From: Eucalyptus grandis
Taxonomy: Eukaryota; Streptophyta; Magnoliopsida; Myrtales; Myrtaceae
Length of the DNA stretch: 64,000 nt
Assembly: GCF_016545825.1 (NCBI RefSeq)
Contig: NC_052618.1
Span: 8,113,398-8,177,397, forward strand
Direction: 5' to 3'
Shown here: piece by piece, positions 43,451 through 56,146 of the stretch
Layout: every line of letters starts with the position of its first letter
How positions within the stretch are numbered: the first letter of the stretch is position 1
Position numbers and translations under genes: made by a program
The notes under the pieces: model-generated
Seen by the model: the letters and a program-made list of their open reading frames with translations, nothing else
Databases searched by the model: none
Told to the model about the DNA's origin: nothing

Positions 43451-46400
43451 GTGTATGTCATGATGGTGATGACTATATGATGATGTATGAACATGAGGAG
43501 TGATGGCATGTGCATGATACCAAGGTAAGTTGTGCATGGATGCCTTAATGACATGTGATGCTATGATTGTGATGATTGTGTGGCATGATGCATTGAGTGG
43601 TTTATTGGTCTTGTACCTGCTGAGTGGTTGTACTCACCCCTTCGGGGACCAACATTTCAGATTAGCAGGATGTCGCTCCCTGCTGTCACGCGAGGCGTAT
43701 TTTACGGCCTTCCTGCAGATGTAGAGGTCAAGTGTGTGGAGATTGACTGTCCCACCATTCTTGGACTGACATTTATTCGAGTTTGCGCCCTAGTGATGTA
43801 TGACGTGGGCTTGGCTGGGGGCCCTATCATTCAGGAGTTCATATCCGTCCATGTTCGTCGAGACGGGGTGATGCGTGGGATGTTGCCGTTGCCGCCGCCT
43901 GATGCACCGGGATAGGTGTGAGGGCCCGTGCGTGAGAAGTAGGAGCTGAAACTTTTTAGGATGATAGCCGACACTAGCTGATGGGAGATCTTGCATGATA
44001 GACATAGTGGGTCGAGTGTTTCTTTTTAGGGTTATGGCCGAGTGTAGCTTCATGTCCTGGCCTTTCTTTTGATGTATCGACCCAAGGAAACCCATCTTGA
44101 AAAATATGTAAATAAAGTGTCGTGGCTATATCTTTTCTTATGATGTTTAGTGGTGTGCAATTGTATCATGGTTGTTGGAGGGAGAGATGGCGATATTATA
44201 TTTTGCTTCCGCTAATGAGTTGCGCTGGGACCGTTTAAAAAAAAAAAAGAATGTCGATGAACTACGACGCTTCTACTAAGAGATGTAATTAGGTGTAGCA
44301 TTAGGTGCCTGTGGCAACCTAAGGTGGTTCGGGGTGCCACATCGGTGGCCCGATTTGCTGGAAACGATAGAGGAGGAACAGCAGCGGCTTCAGGCGGTGC
44401 AGGCGGTGGTTCCGGCGACCCTGCTGGCTTTGATGGTGGCCAAGCGTGGCTGAACGATAGCCCGGACGAGCGGACACAAGCGAAGCGGCTGCTGGACGAA
44501 CTGGAGGACGCGATGATTGCAGCTGGCTTCGGTTGGCTTCCACGGGTGAGCGACGGCGATGGGGAGGTAGGACGGGCAAGAGGAAGCTTCGGGTGGCTTC
44601 CAGGCGGTGCTGTGGCTATCGAACGGCAAGGTAGATGGCTAGAGGATGCCAGACGAAAGCGGAGCAGCGGCTGAACTCACGGCTGCACGGGACTGGACGC
44701 GACAGGCGAGCTAGCTGCTCCGGTGGGCTTGCGGGGCTTCGGACGGCTAGTGGTTGTTCTCCACTAGTTTCTCAAGCTTTTTCCCTTCCTCAACCATGGA
44801 GAAAGCTGCTACACGAGGGATTCAAGGAAGGAGAAGCTTCGGCTGAAGCTAGAAGGGGCTGAAGCAAGGGGCCCCCAAGAGCTCTTCTAGCTTCAACACT
44901 TATCAATCTCTCTCTCTCCTTGCCCCCACCATGGCCGGCCCACCCTTCAGCCTCTCTCTCTCTCTCCTCTAGCTTCCCTACAAGCTAGTTAATAGGTCCA
45001 AAATGTGGTGTGCCAAGGAGATTTCGAATTTTGAACATTTGTCACTTAATTCAATCAATTGCCAATTAATTCCATCCAATTGAAGCTCAATTAAATCAAC
45101 CCATGTGTCCTCGGCTTTCTCATGACATTTCCTTGTCAAATGATCCAACTTGCATCCCGAAGATTCGATTAAAAACGGCCCTCTAACAATCCCGAACAAA
45201 AACGGCCTTACTTTGCTTTTCCGCTAAAATCTCGGTTTGTAGAAAAATCTTCTGAAGATGAGTCGACATTCCTACAATGAATTGTGATATGGCAGAACTT
45301 TCAATTTCTGAATTCAGGTTTCAAATCACGGTTGATTTTAATTTGGCGCGATTTGAGCGCGTCCTAATCTACCGAGTAGATTTTAGGAAAATTTCAGTGC
45401 AATTGACCCGTGGTTGATTATTTTCATGCCACGAAATAATCTTCGACACATTGGCAACTCTCGATTATCGTGAAAATTTTGAGGTTTCAAATACAGACAT
45501 AGGGTACCCAAAACGACAGAATAATCAGTTCAGTGTCGGTCGATGAGGATATTGAAATCAGGTGGAATCACCCACACTCTAATTACATATCTCAGTCGAA
45601 TCGACCTATTACTGATCTCTGTTCGATTCTGACAGTGTCGTAATGATCCTTGCAGATTTATGCGATCGAGTAGTCGGTTTATGGTCAGATTCTCAAGCCT
45701 ATTGCATTTAAATTCCTTAACGGCTTTATTTGATAGACTAGTTATCTTGTGAGTGATCAGTTTAGGGAAAAGAACTATATGCGTGCCAACGAAATGCCCA
45801 TCTCAATTTATTGAAAATAGAATTGGAAAATCGGGATGTCACAATCAATCAATTGGCTAGGAAGGAATATATTTCTCTTGCAACGGCTAAATTGACTGTA
45901 TAACTTGCCATTTCTTTGGAGGAACTTGAAAAGGAAGGTTTTCATAAAAAAATCCTCATGTTTCTAATATTTCTTCAATCCTCGAAGACGAGCTATTATT
46001 TATAAATATAGACACTTGATTTTTGGAAACCCGATTCGTTGTATGGGCAGCAAATCTTATGGGAAGCTTCAACCTTGGTGATCCTCACTCCATTAGATCT
46101 TCTCAACGAAATCCAGAACCAATAGGTGGATTGGCTAGATGATCCTCTTCAAGGCATGTCCAACAGTCAATTTGGAGTAAGAGGGGTATAAGAGGAGATC
46201 TCACAATAGAAGGATAACAATTCGCTTTCACGAGTATTGGAGCTTTTAATTCTAAAGTCTGAAGGGTGTTTGTGATCATTTTTGCATTTGATTCAGTGAA
46301 CAAAATTGTATAACCTTTTAGAGGTTGAGAGTGTGTGAGAAAGTTATACACACGAGCTTGAGTGTCAGAGCTCAGATCTTGTAACCTCTTATCGATTCTC

Positions 46401-46712
46401 ATTAGTGGATTTTAGCCAATTGGTTATAGCACGGGAGAATGGACGTAAGCTTGCAAAAGCCAAACCATTATAAACTTGAGTGTGTAATTCTCTATCCCTT
46501 ACTCTTTTAATTTTCCAATAGAATTGAACACCAGAAAGATTTGACCACTTTATCAAAAGTTATCCCGCTAGAATATTGGTTTAATTTCTTTTATTTCCAC
46601 AAAATCACCTTTCCACCCTCCTCTAGGTGATATTTTAACCATGACAATTGGTATCAAAGCACGGTTACTCTTAATTGAAGTGCTTTACTACTTCTGAGTT
46701 AACTATCTATCT

Positions 46713-49700
46713 ATGGCTAGCAATATTACACCAGGTCTAATAGAAAGACAAAGTGATACAAGACATCCTTACTTTGATGGGAAAGATTACAGCATTTGGA
46801 AGAACAAGATGAAAGCATTCATCAGATCTAAGGATCCCTTGGAGTGGGACGTCGTTCTAAGAGACATAAGACTTGAAGCTTCTTTGGTTAAAGAAGAAGA
46901 AAAAAAACTAGAAACCTTAGCTCTATCTAACACAGGCCTCACCAAAAGAGAAGCACTTGATGCAAAAGATGTTTACTCATTGTATTGTGCATTATCTCCA
47001 TTTGAATATAATCGAATTTCTTCTTGTAAGTATGCAAAAGAAATATGAGACAGATTGCGGGTGACATACGAAGGAACTGATAAGGTGAAGGAGATGAAAA
47101 TCAACATTCTTCTCTAACAATACGAAGCCTTCAAAATGAAACCAGAAGAATTCATAACTAACATGTTCAATAGATTCACTGATATTGTCAATGGATTGGC
47201 ATATCAAAGGCAACCAGTGTCTGATCCAATAAAGGTGAACAAGATTCTTCAAGGGCTGTCAAAAGAGTGGATGAGCTCGTGGGAACACTCCAATCCTATG
47301 AAGAAGAGTGTCTAAACGAAGAAGACACCAGAGGTAAGAAAACTCTAGCTTTGAAACCAAATATTTATTTTGATGAATCAGATTCAGACGAAGATTATGA
47401 GGATGATGAAGATATTGCTCTCATGGTGAAAAAGCTTCAAAGAATGGCTAGAAAAGGAAGGAAGTTCAAGGGAAAGAAAACTTTCATAACTTATGAGCAA
47501 AGGAGAAGCTTTAACGACAAGGAAGAAAATAAAGATGTCATCTGCTTCGAATGCAAGAAGCGAGGTCTTATTAAGCTAAATTGTCCACTTCTGAGGAAAT
47601 GGAAGAACAAATATGAGAAGACAAAGAAAGCACTGAAGGCCGAGACTTGGAGTGACACTAAGTGCGAAGAAAGTGATGAAGAATGTGCTAATATCTATCT
47701 CATGGCAAAAGCTGTTTTGGAAGATGAATTTGAGGTACCAAAGAGAAGGAAAAAGAAGTGGTATAGTGACAGTGGTTGCTCAAGACATATGACTGGTGAT
47801 CTGAGTAAGTTTATTGAGCTCATAAGAATTTCTAGTGGAAGTGTTTCCTTTAGAGGAAACAATAAAGGGAAAATCATTGGCAAATGAACTGTTGAAATTG
47901 GAAATCTGACGATAAGAAATGTATTCTTTTGTCAAATGACTGAACTATAATCTTATCAGCATCAGTTAGCTATCTGATGTCGGATACAAAATATGCTTTC
48001 AAGAAAACGAGTGTTCAGGCACAGGTAAAGATTTGAAGCAATCTTTTATTGGAAGAAGACAGAGAAACATCTATTTGTTAGATATAATTACTAATGATGT
48101 TCAGTTTTTGGTCTCTGTAAAGGACAAGTCAGATCTTTGGCACAAAAAACTTGGTCATATAAGCACTAAACAAATAGCGAAGCTTTCTTCAAAGAAATTG
48201 ATACGAGGATTACCATATCGTAAATTTGAAAGTTCTAAAGTGTGCTTAATCCGTGCCTTGGGAAAACAAGTAAGAAGCTCTTTTAAATTCATCAATTTTG
48301 TTAGTACTAACAGAGCTTTGTAGCTTCTTCATATGGATATCTTCAGACCCACAAGAACGCAAAGTATGGGAGGTAAAAGGTACAGCTTAATAATAGTTTA
48401 TGACTACACAAGATATCACTCAAGCATGAAGCATTTTCCTGTATTTCAAAATTTTCCAAAAAGATTCAAAACGAAAAAGGATATTCCATTTCTTGTATTA
48501 AAACTGATCATGGGGGAGAGTTTGAAAATCAGAGTTTTCAAAACTTCTGTGAAGAAAATGGTTTTGAGCATCAGTTTTCAACTCCTTGCACACCTGACCA
48601 GAATGGTGTTGTAGAGAAGAAAAATATGTATTTACAAGATATGGCAAGAATTCTTATCATAGAAAGTAAAGTGGCATCTCATTTTTGGGCAGAAACTGTT
48701 TCAACAGCCTATTATTTCATAAATCGAGTTTTTCTTAATCCCTTTTAAAAAAAGACCCCCTATAAGCTTTTCAAAGGCAAAAAGACAATTATTTCATACT
48801 TCAGAGTCTTTAGTTGTAGATATTTTATCTTGAGAAATGCTAATGATCAGCCTGGTAAGTTTGATGAAAGATAAGATGAAAGTATATTTTTGGGAAACTC
48901 AACCACGAGCAAGGCTTTCATAGTTTACAACAAAAGATCTCGCACAGTGGAGGAGTCTATCAATGTGAGATTTGATGAAAACTCTCAAACTCATGAAGAT
49001 TTTGATCAAGCAAAGCAGTTCTCTAATGGAATTCAAGCGCAACAAGACAACAAACAATCAAAATCAGATGAACAGCCTCAACAATGAGAAAAGACTAACG
49101 AGCAAGTCAACGAGAAACCTACAACCTCTGATGATAGCTTCAATAGAAATTGGAAGTACAAGTCAAGTCATCCAAAAGATCTTATTATCGGAAACATTGA
49201 TGACAAGATAAGAACCAAATCAACTCTTAAAAAAGCAATCAACACTATAGCGCTCATCTTAGAGATTGAACCTAAAAGTACTGAAGAAGCTCTATCAAAT
49301 GAAAATTGGATCCAAGCGATGCAGGAGGAACTTCAACAATTTCGCATAAATGAAGTGTGAAAATTAGTTCCCAGACCAAAAGATCATCCCGTAATAGGAA
49401 AAAAATGGGTGTTCATAAACAAGCTCAATGAATAAGGAAAAGTCACAAGAAATAAGGCAAGATTGGTCACTAAAGATTACTTGCAGGAAGAGGGAATCGA
49501 CTACTACGAAACTTATGCACCAGTAGCAAGGTTAGAAGCGATTGGACTTTTACTTGCTTACACGTGTTTCCATGGTTTCAGACTTTTTCAGATGGATGTG
49601 AAGAGCGCCTTCTTAAATGGATACATTAAAGAGAGTGTTCGTAGAACAACCACCAGGTTTTGAAGAACCTAAAAAAGCCTAATCATGTATACAAACTGAA

Positions 49701-50792
49701 GGCCTTATATATTCTTAAGCAAGCTCCTCTTGCTTGGTATGAAAGGTTAACAACTTTTCTCATACAAAATGACTTTATGAGATGTAATGTTGATACTACT
49801 TTATCTATTCTAAGAGAAGGTAAGGAAATTTTATTAGTTTAGATCTATGTTGATGATATTATATTTGGATTGCCTAAGGAAAATCTTTGCAAGAGTTTTG
49901 CCAAGTTAATGCAGGATGAGTTTCAAATGAGCATGATGGGGGAACTAAATTTCTTCCTTGGATTGCAATTCAAGCAAACGCAAGAAAGGATATTCATTTT
50001 TCAAGAAAAATATGCCAAAGAACTAGTGAATAAATTTCACATAGAAAATTCGAAGAAAGTAGAAACTCCTATGTCTTCATCTTCTAAGCTCGATAAAAAT
50101 GAGAATGGCAAGAAAGTTGATCAACAGTTATATAGGAGCATGATTGGCTCTTTGCTATATCTCATAGCCTCAAGGCCTAATATCCTGTTTAGCATATGCA
50201 CATGTGTTAGGTTTCAGTCAGATCCTAGAGAGTCTTACCTCTCTGCAGTTGAAAAGATAATCAAATATATTAATTCTTATCCTCTCTAAGACTCTAGTAT
50301 CCTAAGGGATCAAAGTTTGAGTTATCTAGATACTCTAAAATCAAATGTAAGAATGATAGGAAGAGCATCTCTGGAACTTGTCAGTTATTAGACAACATGC
50401 TTGTTTCCTAGTTCTCCAAAAAGCAATCAACGGTTACCTTATCAACTGCTGAAGTAGAGTATGTCGCTTTGGGAAGTTGTTGCACACAAATCCTTTAAAT
50501 GAAACAACAATTGAAAGATTACAGAGTAGATCACTCGAATACAACCATCAAATGCAACAATACTAGTGCCATTAACCTGATGAAGAATCCGATTCTACAT
50601 TCCAGAGCCAAGCACATTGAAATGAAGTATAATTTTATACGCGATCATGTCAATGGCAGTAAAGTGAACATTCAATTTGTTGATTCACAAAATCAGTTGG
50701 CTGATATCTTTATAAAACCTCTTAACAAGAAACCGTTTGATTTTATTTGCAATAAACTTGGTATTATTATTCCATCTATTTCAAGTGATTAA
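46713..50792 (+). pseudogene. Copia gag-pol (gag, protease, integrase, RT, RNase H)
   Basis: Order as in Copia elements. Gag: RHPYFDGKDYSIWKNKMKAF (46755). Zinc knuckle CFECKKRGLIKLNC (about 47560), in which the metal-binding His is replaced by Leu. Protease DSGCSRHMTGD (47767-47799). Integrase: LWHKKLGHISTKQIAKL (48136) and HMDIFRPTRTQSMGGKRYS (48330), with Cys-Asp-Ala-Cys-type residues lost. Reverse transcriptase: KKWVFINKLNE, YYETYAPVARLEAI, QMDVKSAFLNGYI (49500-49625) and catalytic YVDDIIFG at 49846-49869. RNase H: EYVALGSC, NTSAINLMKNPILHSRAKHI (50560) and DIFIKPLNK. At least ten stops or frame changes interrupt it. Intact enzymes copy element RNA into DNA and insert it; this copy cannot. 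Confidence 0.88.
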
Positions 50793-50828
50793 GGACAAGG
50801 TTCGTCAGAGGCTGCTGAGTACATCAAC

Positions 50829-51247
50829 TTGTGGAAATTTCAAATTCTTGATGGTAAGATTATTTTAGGAATCATATCAGCAATGACTCCAAAATCTGCT
50901 TCAAAGACAAAGGCTAGATCCTGTGGTTCAAGGAGATCAAATCGGATTGTAGGATTACATTCAAGAGTTAGAGGTAGCCTTGAGTTTTTCGAACTGTCCG
51001 ATTTCTCTGCTAGTGTTAAAGGTACGGAAGCCTCCTCAGATCTTTCTCAGTTAAGATAAACTATTGTGACTTTTAAGGCTTTAGGAGATAGTGAGGAAGT
51101 AATTTACTGGTTACTGGCTAAGTATGAGTTTGCAAGTGAAAAGGCATTCGAACTTATGTTCGTTAATCCTATTCGAAGCATTCATCCTATTAGTGCTGGT
51201 GATTCAAGTGTTATGCAAACTAGAACAGGAAAGGAGAAGGTGGAAGT
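50829..51247 (+). pseudogene. ORF remnant after Copia pol, possibly envelope-like region
   Basis: Downstream of RNase H the frame reads MTPKSASKTKARSCGSRRSN, then FKALGDSEEVIYWLLAKYEF after a stop. A basic Ser/Lys-rich start followed by a helical domain is typical of the extra ORF found after pol in SIRE-type Copia elements, but I cannot name a match. It is cut at 51247 by the LTR fragment. Confidence 0.4.
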
Positions 51248-53255
51248 GTCACGCCCCGAACCCTGGCCACGTGCACATCCCTTGGCGGTCGATTAAAATG
51301 CAACGTTCTCAAGACGCGTCGCTGACCCTTTCATCTTATCTTTCAATTAAGTACATGCGGAAGCGAATTAAATAAACATCCAAACAACCAACCAACATAG
51401 GGATATTGAAAACATATGCCAACACCTTTTTCACAAACTACTATTCACATAAATATACTAAGTCAACCCTACAAGTTTATACACATGAGTTTGGTCCAAA
51501 AAGAACAACTGAGCCACCTACGCTCCTAACCCCTCCGCTTTGGACCCCGAGTTCTCCATACTAGGGACCTGAAAAATTTCAACCATGACGGGGTGAGATT
51601 AAATCTCAGTGAGTCAACACCCTAAACCCCAATTAGGATGATAATTTACTCAGAGGCAGCTTAAACACGCACCATAAAGGACTTACCTTGCCTCAACACC
51701 TCCCTGCACATTAGCTCATCATATATATCATGCATACAACAAATGTATTTCAAAACTAGAACACAACAATTCATCTTTCAAAAATCACAAGGGTCCCGAT
51801 TATAAGGCCAAATCGTTATGACACGTCACATCCTGTGCCACACAATTTTGCCCCATAATTAGGCGCAATAATCACAACCATTCAGTCGTGTCCCAGTTAT
51901 TACGACCCATCAGCCATGACCAACTCAACAGTCGGTGGTCATCCGGCATAATCGGGTGTCATCCTGCTCCGTTGGGCATGGCATCATCCCGTGTAAATGC
52001 ATTAGGACGGCATTCCACACAAGAGCATCAGCCCAGCCTCCACTCTAACTGGCATCTGTTGGCGAGGAGCATTCGAACTTAATCATGTATCGTCCCGTGT
52101 AAATGCATCAAGACGGGTTCACTATCCCACATAAATGCATCAAGGTATTAGGTGATCACACACCAGCACATACTTGGCCAAGAACATCATGCTTTGCACT
52201 AAAATACCTCAATTTCAAATAATGGACTTGGTCAATTTTCTTCATATTAAAAATTCCCGGTAAAGTAATTGTGTGTGGTCACACCTTTAAATTGAACCAA
52301 TAAGTGTGATACACTCTCATTTCAAAATCCCACGATTTTATATAGTACATAAAATATTTTTGGTGTCAAAAATCGATACCAGGTATTTTTTTATTTAAAT
52401 ACCATAAAACCAATTTTTGCAATAATAATTCAAAACGACAACCCATCACTCAATTGCCCAAATAAGCAATCAATTTCACATTTAAATCCAACCATGACGA
52501 TCAGCGTAAAATTTCACTAACCAGCTATCTCGGCACAATTTAAGCTAATTAAAATTAATTAAATAAATCTTGGGAAAATAAATTATTTTAATTTAATTAA
52601 CTTAACCATGATTAAATAAACTAATCACAGTTAACTAACCATGGTTAACTAACTAACCTAGGGTAGACTAACTAAACTAATTCCTAACCAAACTAACTTA
52701 ACTAACCATTTCATCTAACCAAACTAACCAACTAGCTAGTCCACCTAACTAGGATTAACACTTAATCTTAATTAGAACTAAACTAATCCCCTAAGTGTAA
52801 TTAACTTCCTAATCCAAGATTAGGGCGTTAACTCACCGAATTAGGGCGGTGATGGGTTCACGGTGATAGTGGCATGAAGACGGTGAAGACCCGAGCCTAC
52901 GACATCTCCAACGGAGGACCGACTGAGGCTAAAAACGGTCCAACAAGGCTCACTGCCAAGCTAGAAAACCGATTCTGTGGTGGCTAGATCGAGCTCGACT
53001 TAGGCGAGTTGGCTGGCGGGCGGACTGGGATGGCTGGTGGCGTGAGTAGGGATGGATGGTGGCGGCTGTTGGGCTCGGGCTAAAGCTGGTCAATGGTGAG
53101 GGCTGCTCGACTATGGCGGTGTAGCCAAGCGGATGTTGGCCACGTTGGGACCAGACGAGGTGGCTGTGACGGCCAAGGGACGACGGCTGAGCTGGTCGCT
53201 TGAAGATGGATGTGCGGTGGTGTTTGTGGTGGTGGTAGCTCGACAGCAAGGTGGA
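51248..53255 (-). mobile_element. Family A LTR copy 2, truncated
   Basis: It starts TGTCACGCCCCGAACC like the other plus-strand ends of family A, and keeps the same succession: ACATGCGGAAGCGAATT, GGGGTGAGATTAAATCTCAG, AATTAGG, a long AT-rich stretch (52540-52830) and GGGTTCACGGTGAT. It ends without the other terminus near 53255, where LRR coding DNA of the TIR-NBS-LRR gene starts. About one third of the LTR is missing. It joins the Copia element on the left. Confidence 0.7.
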
Positions 53256-55829
53256 ATTTCATGTTCTTTTCTCAAGATAAGCCGATTCAGCCACTTTGAT
53301 TCACTTAAGTGAAACCAAATTCTCCAGATACAATATGTTCCTCTGCAGAATTTGGGACTTAGGTAATGGATCTGCCAACACGCGCTAATGTAGAACAATG
53401 TTCCAGGTTTAGTCTCTAATTTTAAAGATGCATGGGAAATTGGAGATTCAGCTAGCCAACAACAATCTTTTAGGATCAAAACTTTTAAGTTTTTGGCCTT
53501 CTGCAAAACAAGAGAATATAAAAGCCTTGTTTACTGCAAAGCATTGTCAAACATGAGGCGAAAAAAAATGCACGTGTATGCCATCATACCTTCATAATTT
53601 GTCTCCAGCACCGCCAAGTCCTGGAGGTACTCCAAGACAGATCAAGAACGACCAAGCCTGAGAGATCTAAAGCAAGTAGACTGGAGATATTGTGGCACCA
53701 TTGCCATTCAAGCCACTTCAATCGTGGAAGGAAAAGATCCTCTTTGGATTTCTTTGCACTCTGCTTATTTCCTTTAATAATAGCGTGGTTCATTCTTAGA
53801 TACCTAAGATTCGAGAAATTATGAAAACATCCATGTTCAAGAAATGAACAGCAGTTGTCGAATGTGGCACTAAGGGCTTCAACTGCATCGACCTGCCAAT
53901 TGTGGAAAATGGTAAGAGGAGAAAGTGAAATAGAAGTGCATTCACAATCATCTCTGAAAACAGAATTACGTAATCAAAAGTACTTTGTCTTCAAAATGTA
54001 CCTACCTTTTATTCAATACTCCTTCAATATCTTCCTGATTCCGTAGCCTGCTACGCTTGAAAGGTTTCCTTGGATTTTCCTCCTTAACAATCTCCCTTCC
54101 AAAAACTTTGAGTTGATTATTCATTAATAATTCATTATTTTCTCTGGTTTTTACCAAAGACATGTTATGAAGCTCGTCAACTCCTCTACAAGGATCATAT
54201 TTACAATCTTCCCACATGTAACACGGTATTGTCTTGTCCTTTCCCATAACCTGTATCCAGAAATATCTATTGGGCATTGTCCTCTAAAGCCTCATATCTC
54301 CTCTTCAGAATTCATTTGACTTCCTTATTGAAAGGCTCTCGCTTCAATCTATCCAATGCCTCCTCCCAAAACTTTATGGGCTTTCCATATAAAGATGAAC
54401 CCACAACCCGAATAACAGAAAGAAGCCCTCCAGTAGCCAAACTAATGTCCCGTGCCAAAGAAGAGAACTCCAGTGGAAGAGGTTTTCCTCTAAAAGCATA
54501 CTTACAGAACAGTTGAAAAGCATGCCCATCATTCATTTGCTTTAGCTCGTATTTTTCCACGAGGATGTCATCACAAATGTTGACAACACTGCTTCCAGGC
54601 CCAAGCACACTTAGGCGAGCACTTTCTTGAAAGTCACAGTTTTCAACCGGCTCCTGACTATACTCGTTAAAATGATTGCTTCTCATAGAGACAATGATAA
54701 TCCTATTTCCTGGACCAAACCAACTTGGATCTCTAGCTAATGAATCAATTTGTTCAAAATTAATAACATCGTCAAGGACAATGAGAACCCTCAGATTTCT
54801 AAATTTGTACTTGATAAATGTGGTACCATCAGCAGAAGATTGAGTGCACATCTTTTCTTTTGGAGGTCACTAATTAAATCTTCTTGGAGAGATGGAAGTC
54901 TCTTTTCCTCAACCCTTCCATGGATATCACTGAGGAAGCTCCAACCTTCAAAGAGATGACGGATTTTGTTGTAGACAATCTTGACAAGAGTCGACTTACC
55001 GATTCTTGGGAGGCCCAATATCTCAACCACACGTCTTCCCATCAGTGTTTGCCCTTCAACCACTTGCCCATTTTCATAGTGAACACCAAGTTTTGTCAAG
55101 GTGATCCATCCCCACCAGATGACCTGTCACATCTAACTCATCCTTCCTCAATAGCCGACGGACCGTGGAAACAACCTCCTTTATAAGTTGATGATCCCTG
55201 TCAAACGGGAAAAGTAGGAACGAGGAAGATGTAAAAAGGAACAATTGGTCGTATGACGCACTTTTTGAATTTCATACTAGATCACTAGTGTTGGAAAAGT
55301 CAAAAGAAGCATCGAAATCTTGATTTCGATTTACCGTGTTGGAATTTCTCCAATTCCCATCCTCGTTTCCTTGAAACACTCCGCAGAGCCTCCTTCCAGT
55401 TGTTTATAGTCGCTGGCGATACCCCCTTAGCCGCATGGTTGCAGAAGGACTTCTGGTAACTCTCCTGCTGATCGCCGACGACGGAAGGGCTGGCGTCGTA
55501 GAAAATGAGCATGATTGTCCTTTCACACTCCACCATTTTCTCCACCTCCTTTAGACAACTCTTACTAGAAGCAAAATCTTTGGAGAAGATGGGTATGCAT
55601 ATCTCGAGTGCCTGATAACTTCGAAAATCTTGGGCATGATTTCTTCTCTGATCTCAATCCCATCATGATCGACGAATGCATAGATCCCTGAAGCAGTGAG
55701 GGTTTCGTAGAGACATTGAATAAAGTTCCTCCGAACATCTTATCCTCTGAAACTAAGAAAGACTTCGTAGCGGTTAACGTTGGGCCATCTAGTAGATGGA
55801 GACCACGAAAGATTAGTGCAGACATCCAT
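53256..55829 (-). pseudogene. TIR-NBS-LRR disease resistance gene, pseudogene
   Basis: Intact TNLs are cytoplasmic immune receptors whose TIR domain has NADase activity after effector recognition. Minus strand from ATG 55827-55829: TIR domain RYEVFLSFRG, then a stop (TAA 55740-55742, where FRGxDVRR expects Glu), NFIQCLYETLTASGI, a frameshift near 55595, then FSKDFASSKSCLKEVEKMVE. After an intron (about 55200-55330) comes NB-ARC: P-loop GLPRIGKSTLVK, kinase-2 LRVLIVLDDV, RNBS-B GPGNRIIIVS and GLxxxxRVVGSSLYGK. A frameshift near 55090 and one near 54280 break it. The linker MWEDCKYDPCRGVDEL (54002-54277) follows, then LRR exons LPRLKWLEWQWC (53584-53950) and NLKVLILKDCCWL (53260-53506). The 3' end is cut by the family A LTR. 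Wording of linker and LRR recalls Myrtaceae TNLs. Confidence 0.88.
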
Positions 55830-56038
55830 CACTGAGAAGCTCAAGAAAAAGCCAAAGACCAGGTCTCTCTTCCGACAGGGGACGACTGCGAGGCTGCTCG
55901 GGAAAGAGAAAAAGCTCACAGATCTGCTTCCGATCTAACAACTAACAAGCTTATAGACCAAAAGCTATGGAATCTTGACTAGGAGCACCCCAAAGTCTTG
56001 CCGTCACTTTTGTCCGTTTGTTTCTTATCCGGTTCATT
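55830..56038. other. Upstream flank of the TNL pseudogene
   Basis: Short non-coding flank that would contain the 5' leader and promoter of the minus-strand TNL. No clear TATA box was identified. Confidence 0.4.
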
Positions 56039-56146
56039 AGGTTGTCCAGTATTCTTTATAGAAATTACTTACATTTAATAAAGCATAAACTAGATCAAGT
56101 AATATCAAGTTTGTGATAAAATATTTCATATGTGGTAAAACACTTA
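56039..56146. repeat. Direct repeat, left copy (108 bp)
   Basis: AGGTTGTCCAGTATTCTTTA through GTGGTAAAACACTTA matches 57570-57678 in the same orientation at roughly 90% identity by eye. It begins and ends inside the pattern TG...CA but similarity runs a few bases past both ends, and no flanking duplication was found. Confidence 0.85.

Larger units (their letters stand above)
40832..44341 (+). mobile_element. Solo LTR, family B, 3510 bp, nested in family A
   Basis: It starts TGTGGCATCCCAAAA and ends GGTTCGGGGTGCCACA, with short matching inverted ends. The flanks TCAGT (40827-40831) and TCGGT (44342-44346) are a 5-base duplication with one change. The plus orientation is supported by a TATA-like ATAAAAGG near 41305, before a GA-rich leader, and AATAAAG near 44110. 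There are no retrotransposon domains. It contains three tandem-repeat zones listed separately. An ORF at 43628-43915 has no recognised match. Confidence 0.8.
39212..45843 (-). mobile_element. Solo LTR, family A copy 1, inside the Copia 5' LTR
   Basis: On the plus strand it runs from TGTCACATCCCAAACCTCG to ATCGGGATGTCACA, flanked by the 5-base duplication ATCAA (39207-39211 and 45844-45848). Without the nested element at 40832-44346 it is about 3.1 kb. Read on minus, it matches the complete family A LTR at 57787-61128 along its length (for example GTCTGTATTTGAAA, AATAATCAACCAC, AATGTGTCGAAGAT). It has no internal retrotransposon domains, so it is a solo LTR. Confidence 0.85.
39086..51247 (+). 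mobile_element. SIRE-like Copia retrotransposon, decayed, with two nested solo LTRs
   Basis: The 5' LTR starts TGTTTTGATAATTGACAAAA at 39086, is split by an inserted LTR (39212-45848 including the target repeat), resumes at 45849 and ends TGACA at 46646. Its own length is about 924 bp. The primer-binding site TGGTATCAAAGC (46649-46660) is the usual initiator-Met tRNA site with one change. The coding region spans 46713-50792, followed by a further ORF region to 51247. No 3' LTR is found: a truncated family A LTR begins at 51248 instead. Confidence 0.8.

Noticed and set aside
42675..43537. His/Tyr-rich minus ORFs resembling a metal-binding repeat protein
   Set aside because: Produced by the 54-bp minisatellite of the family B LTR; the opposite strand is open too.
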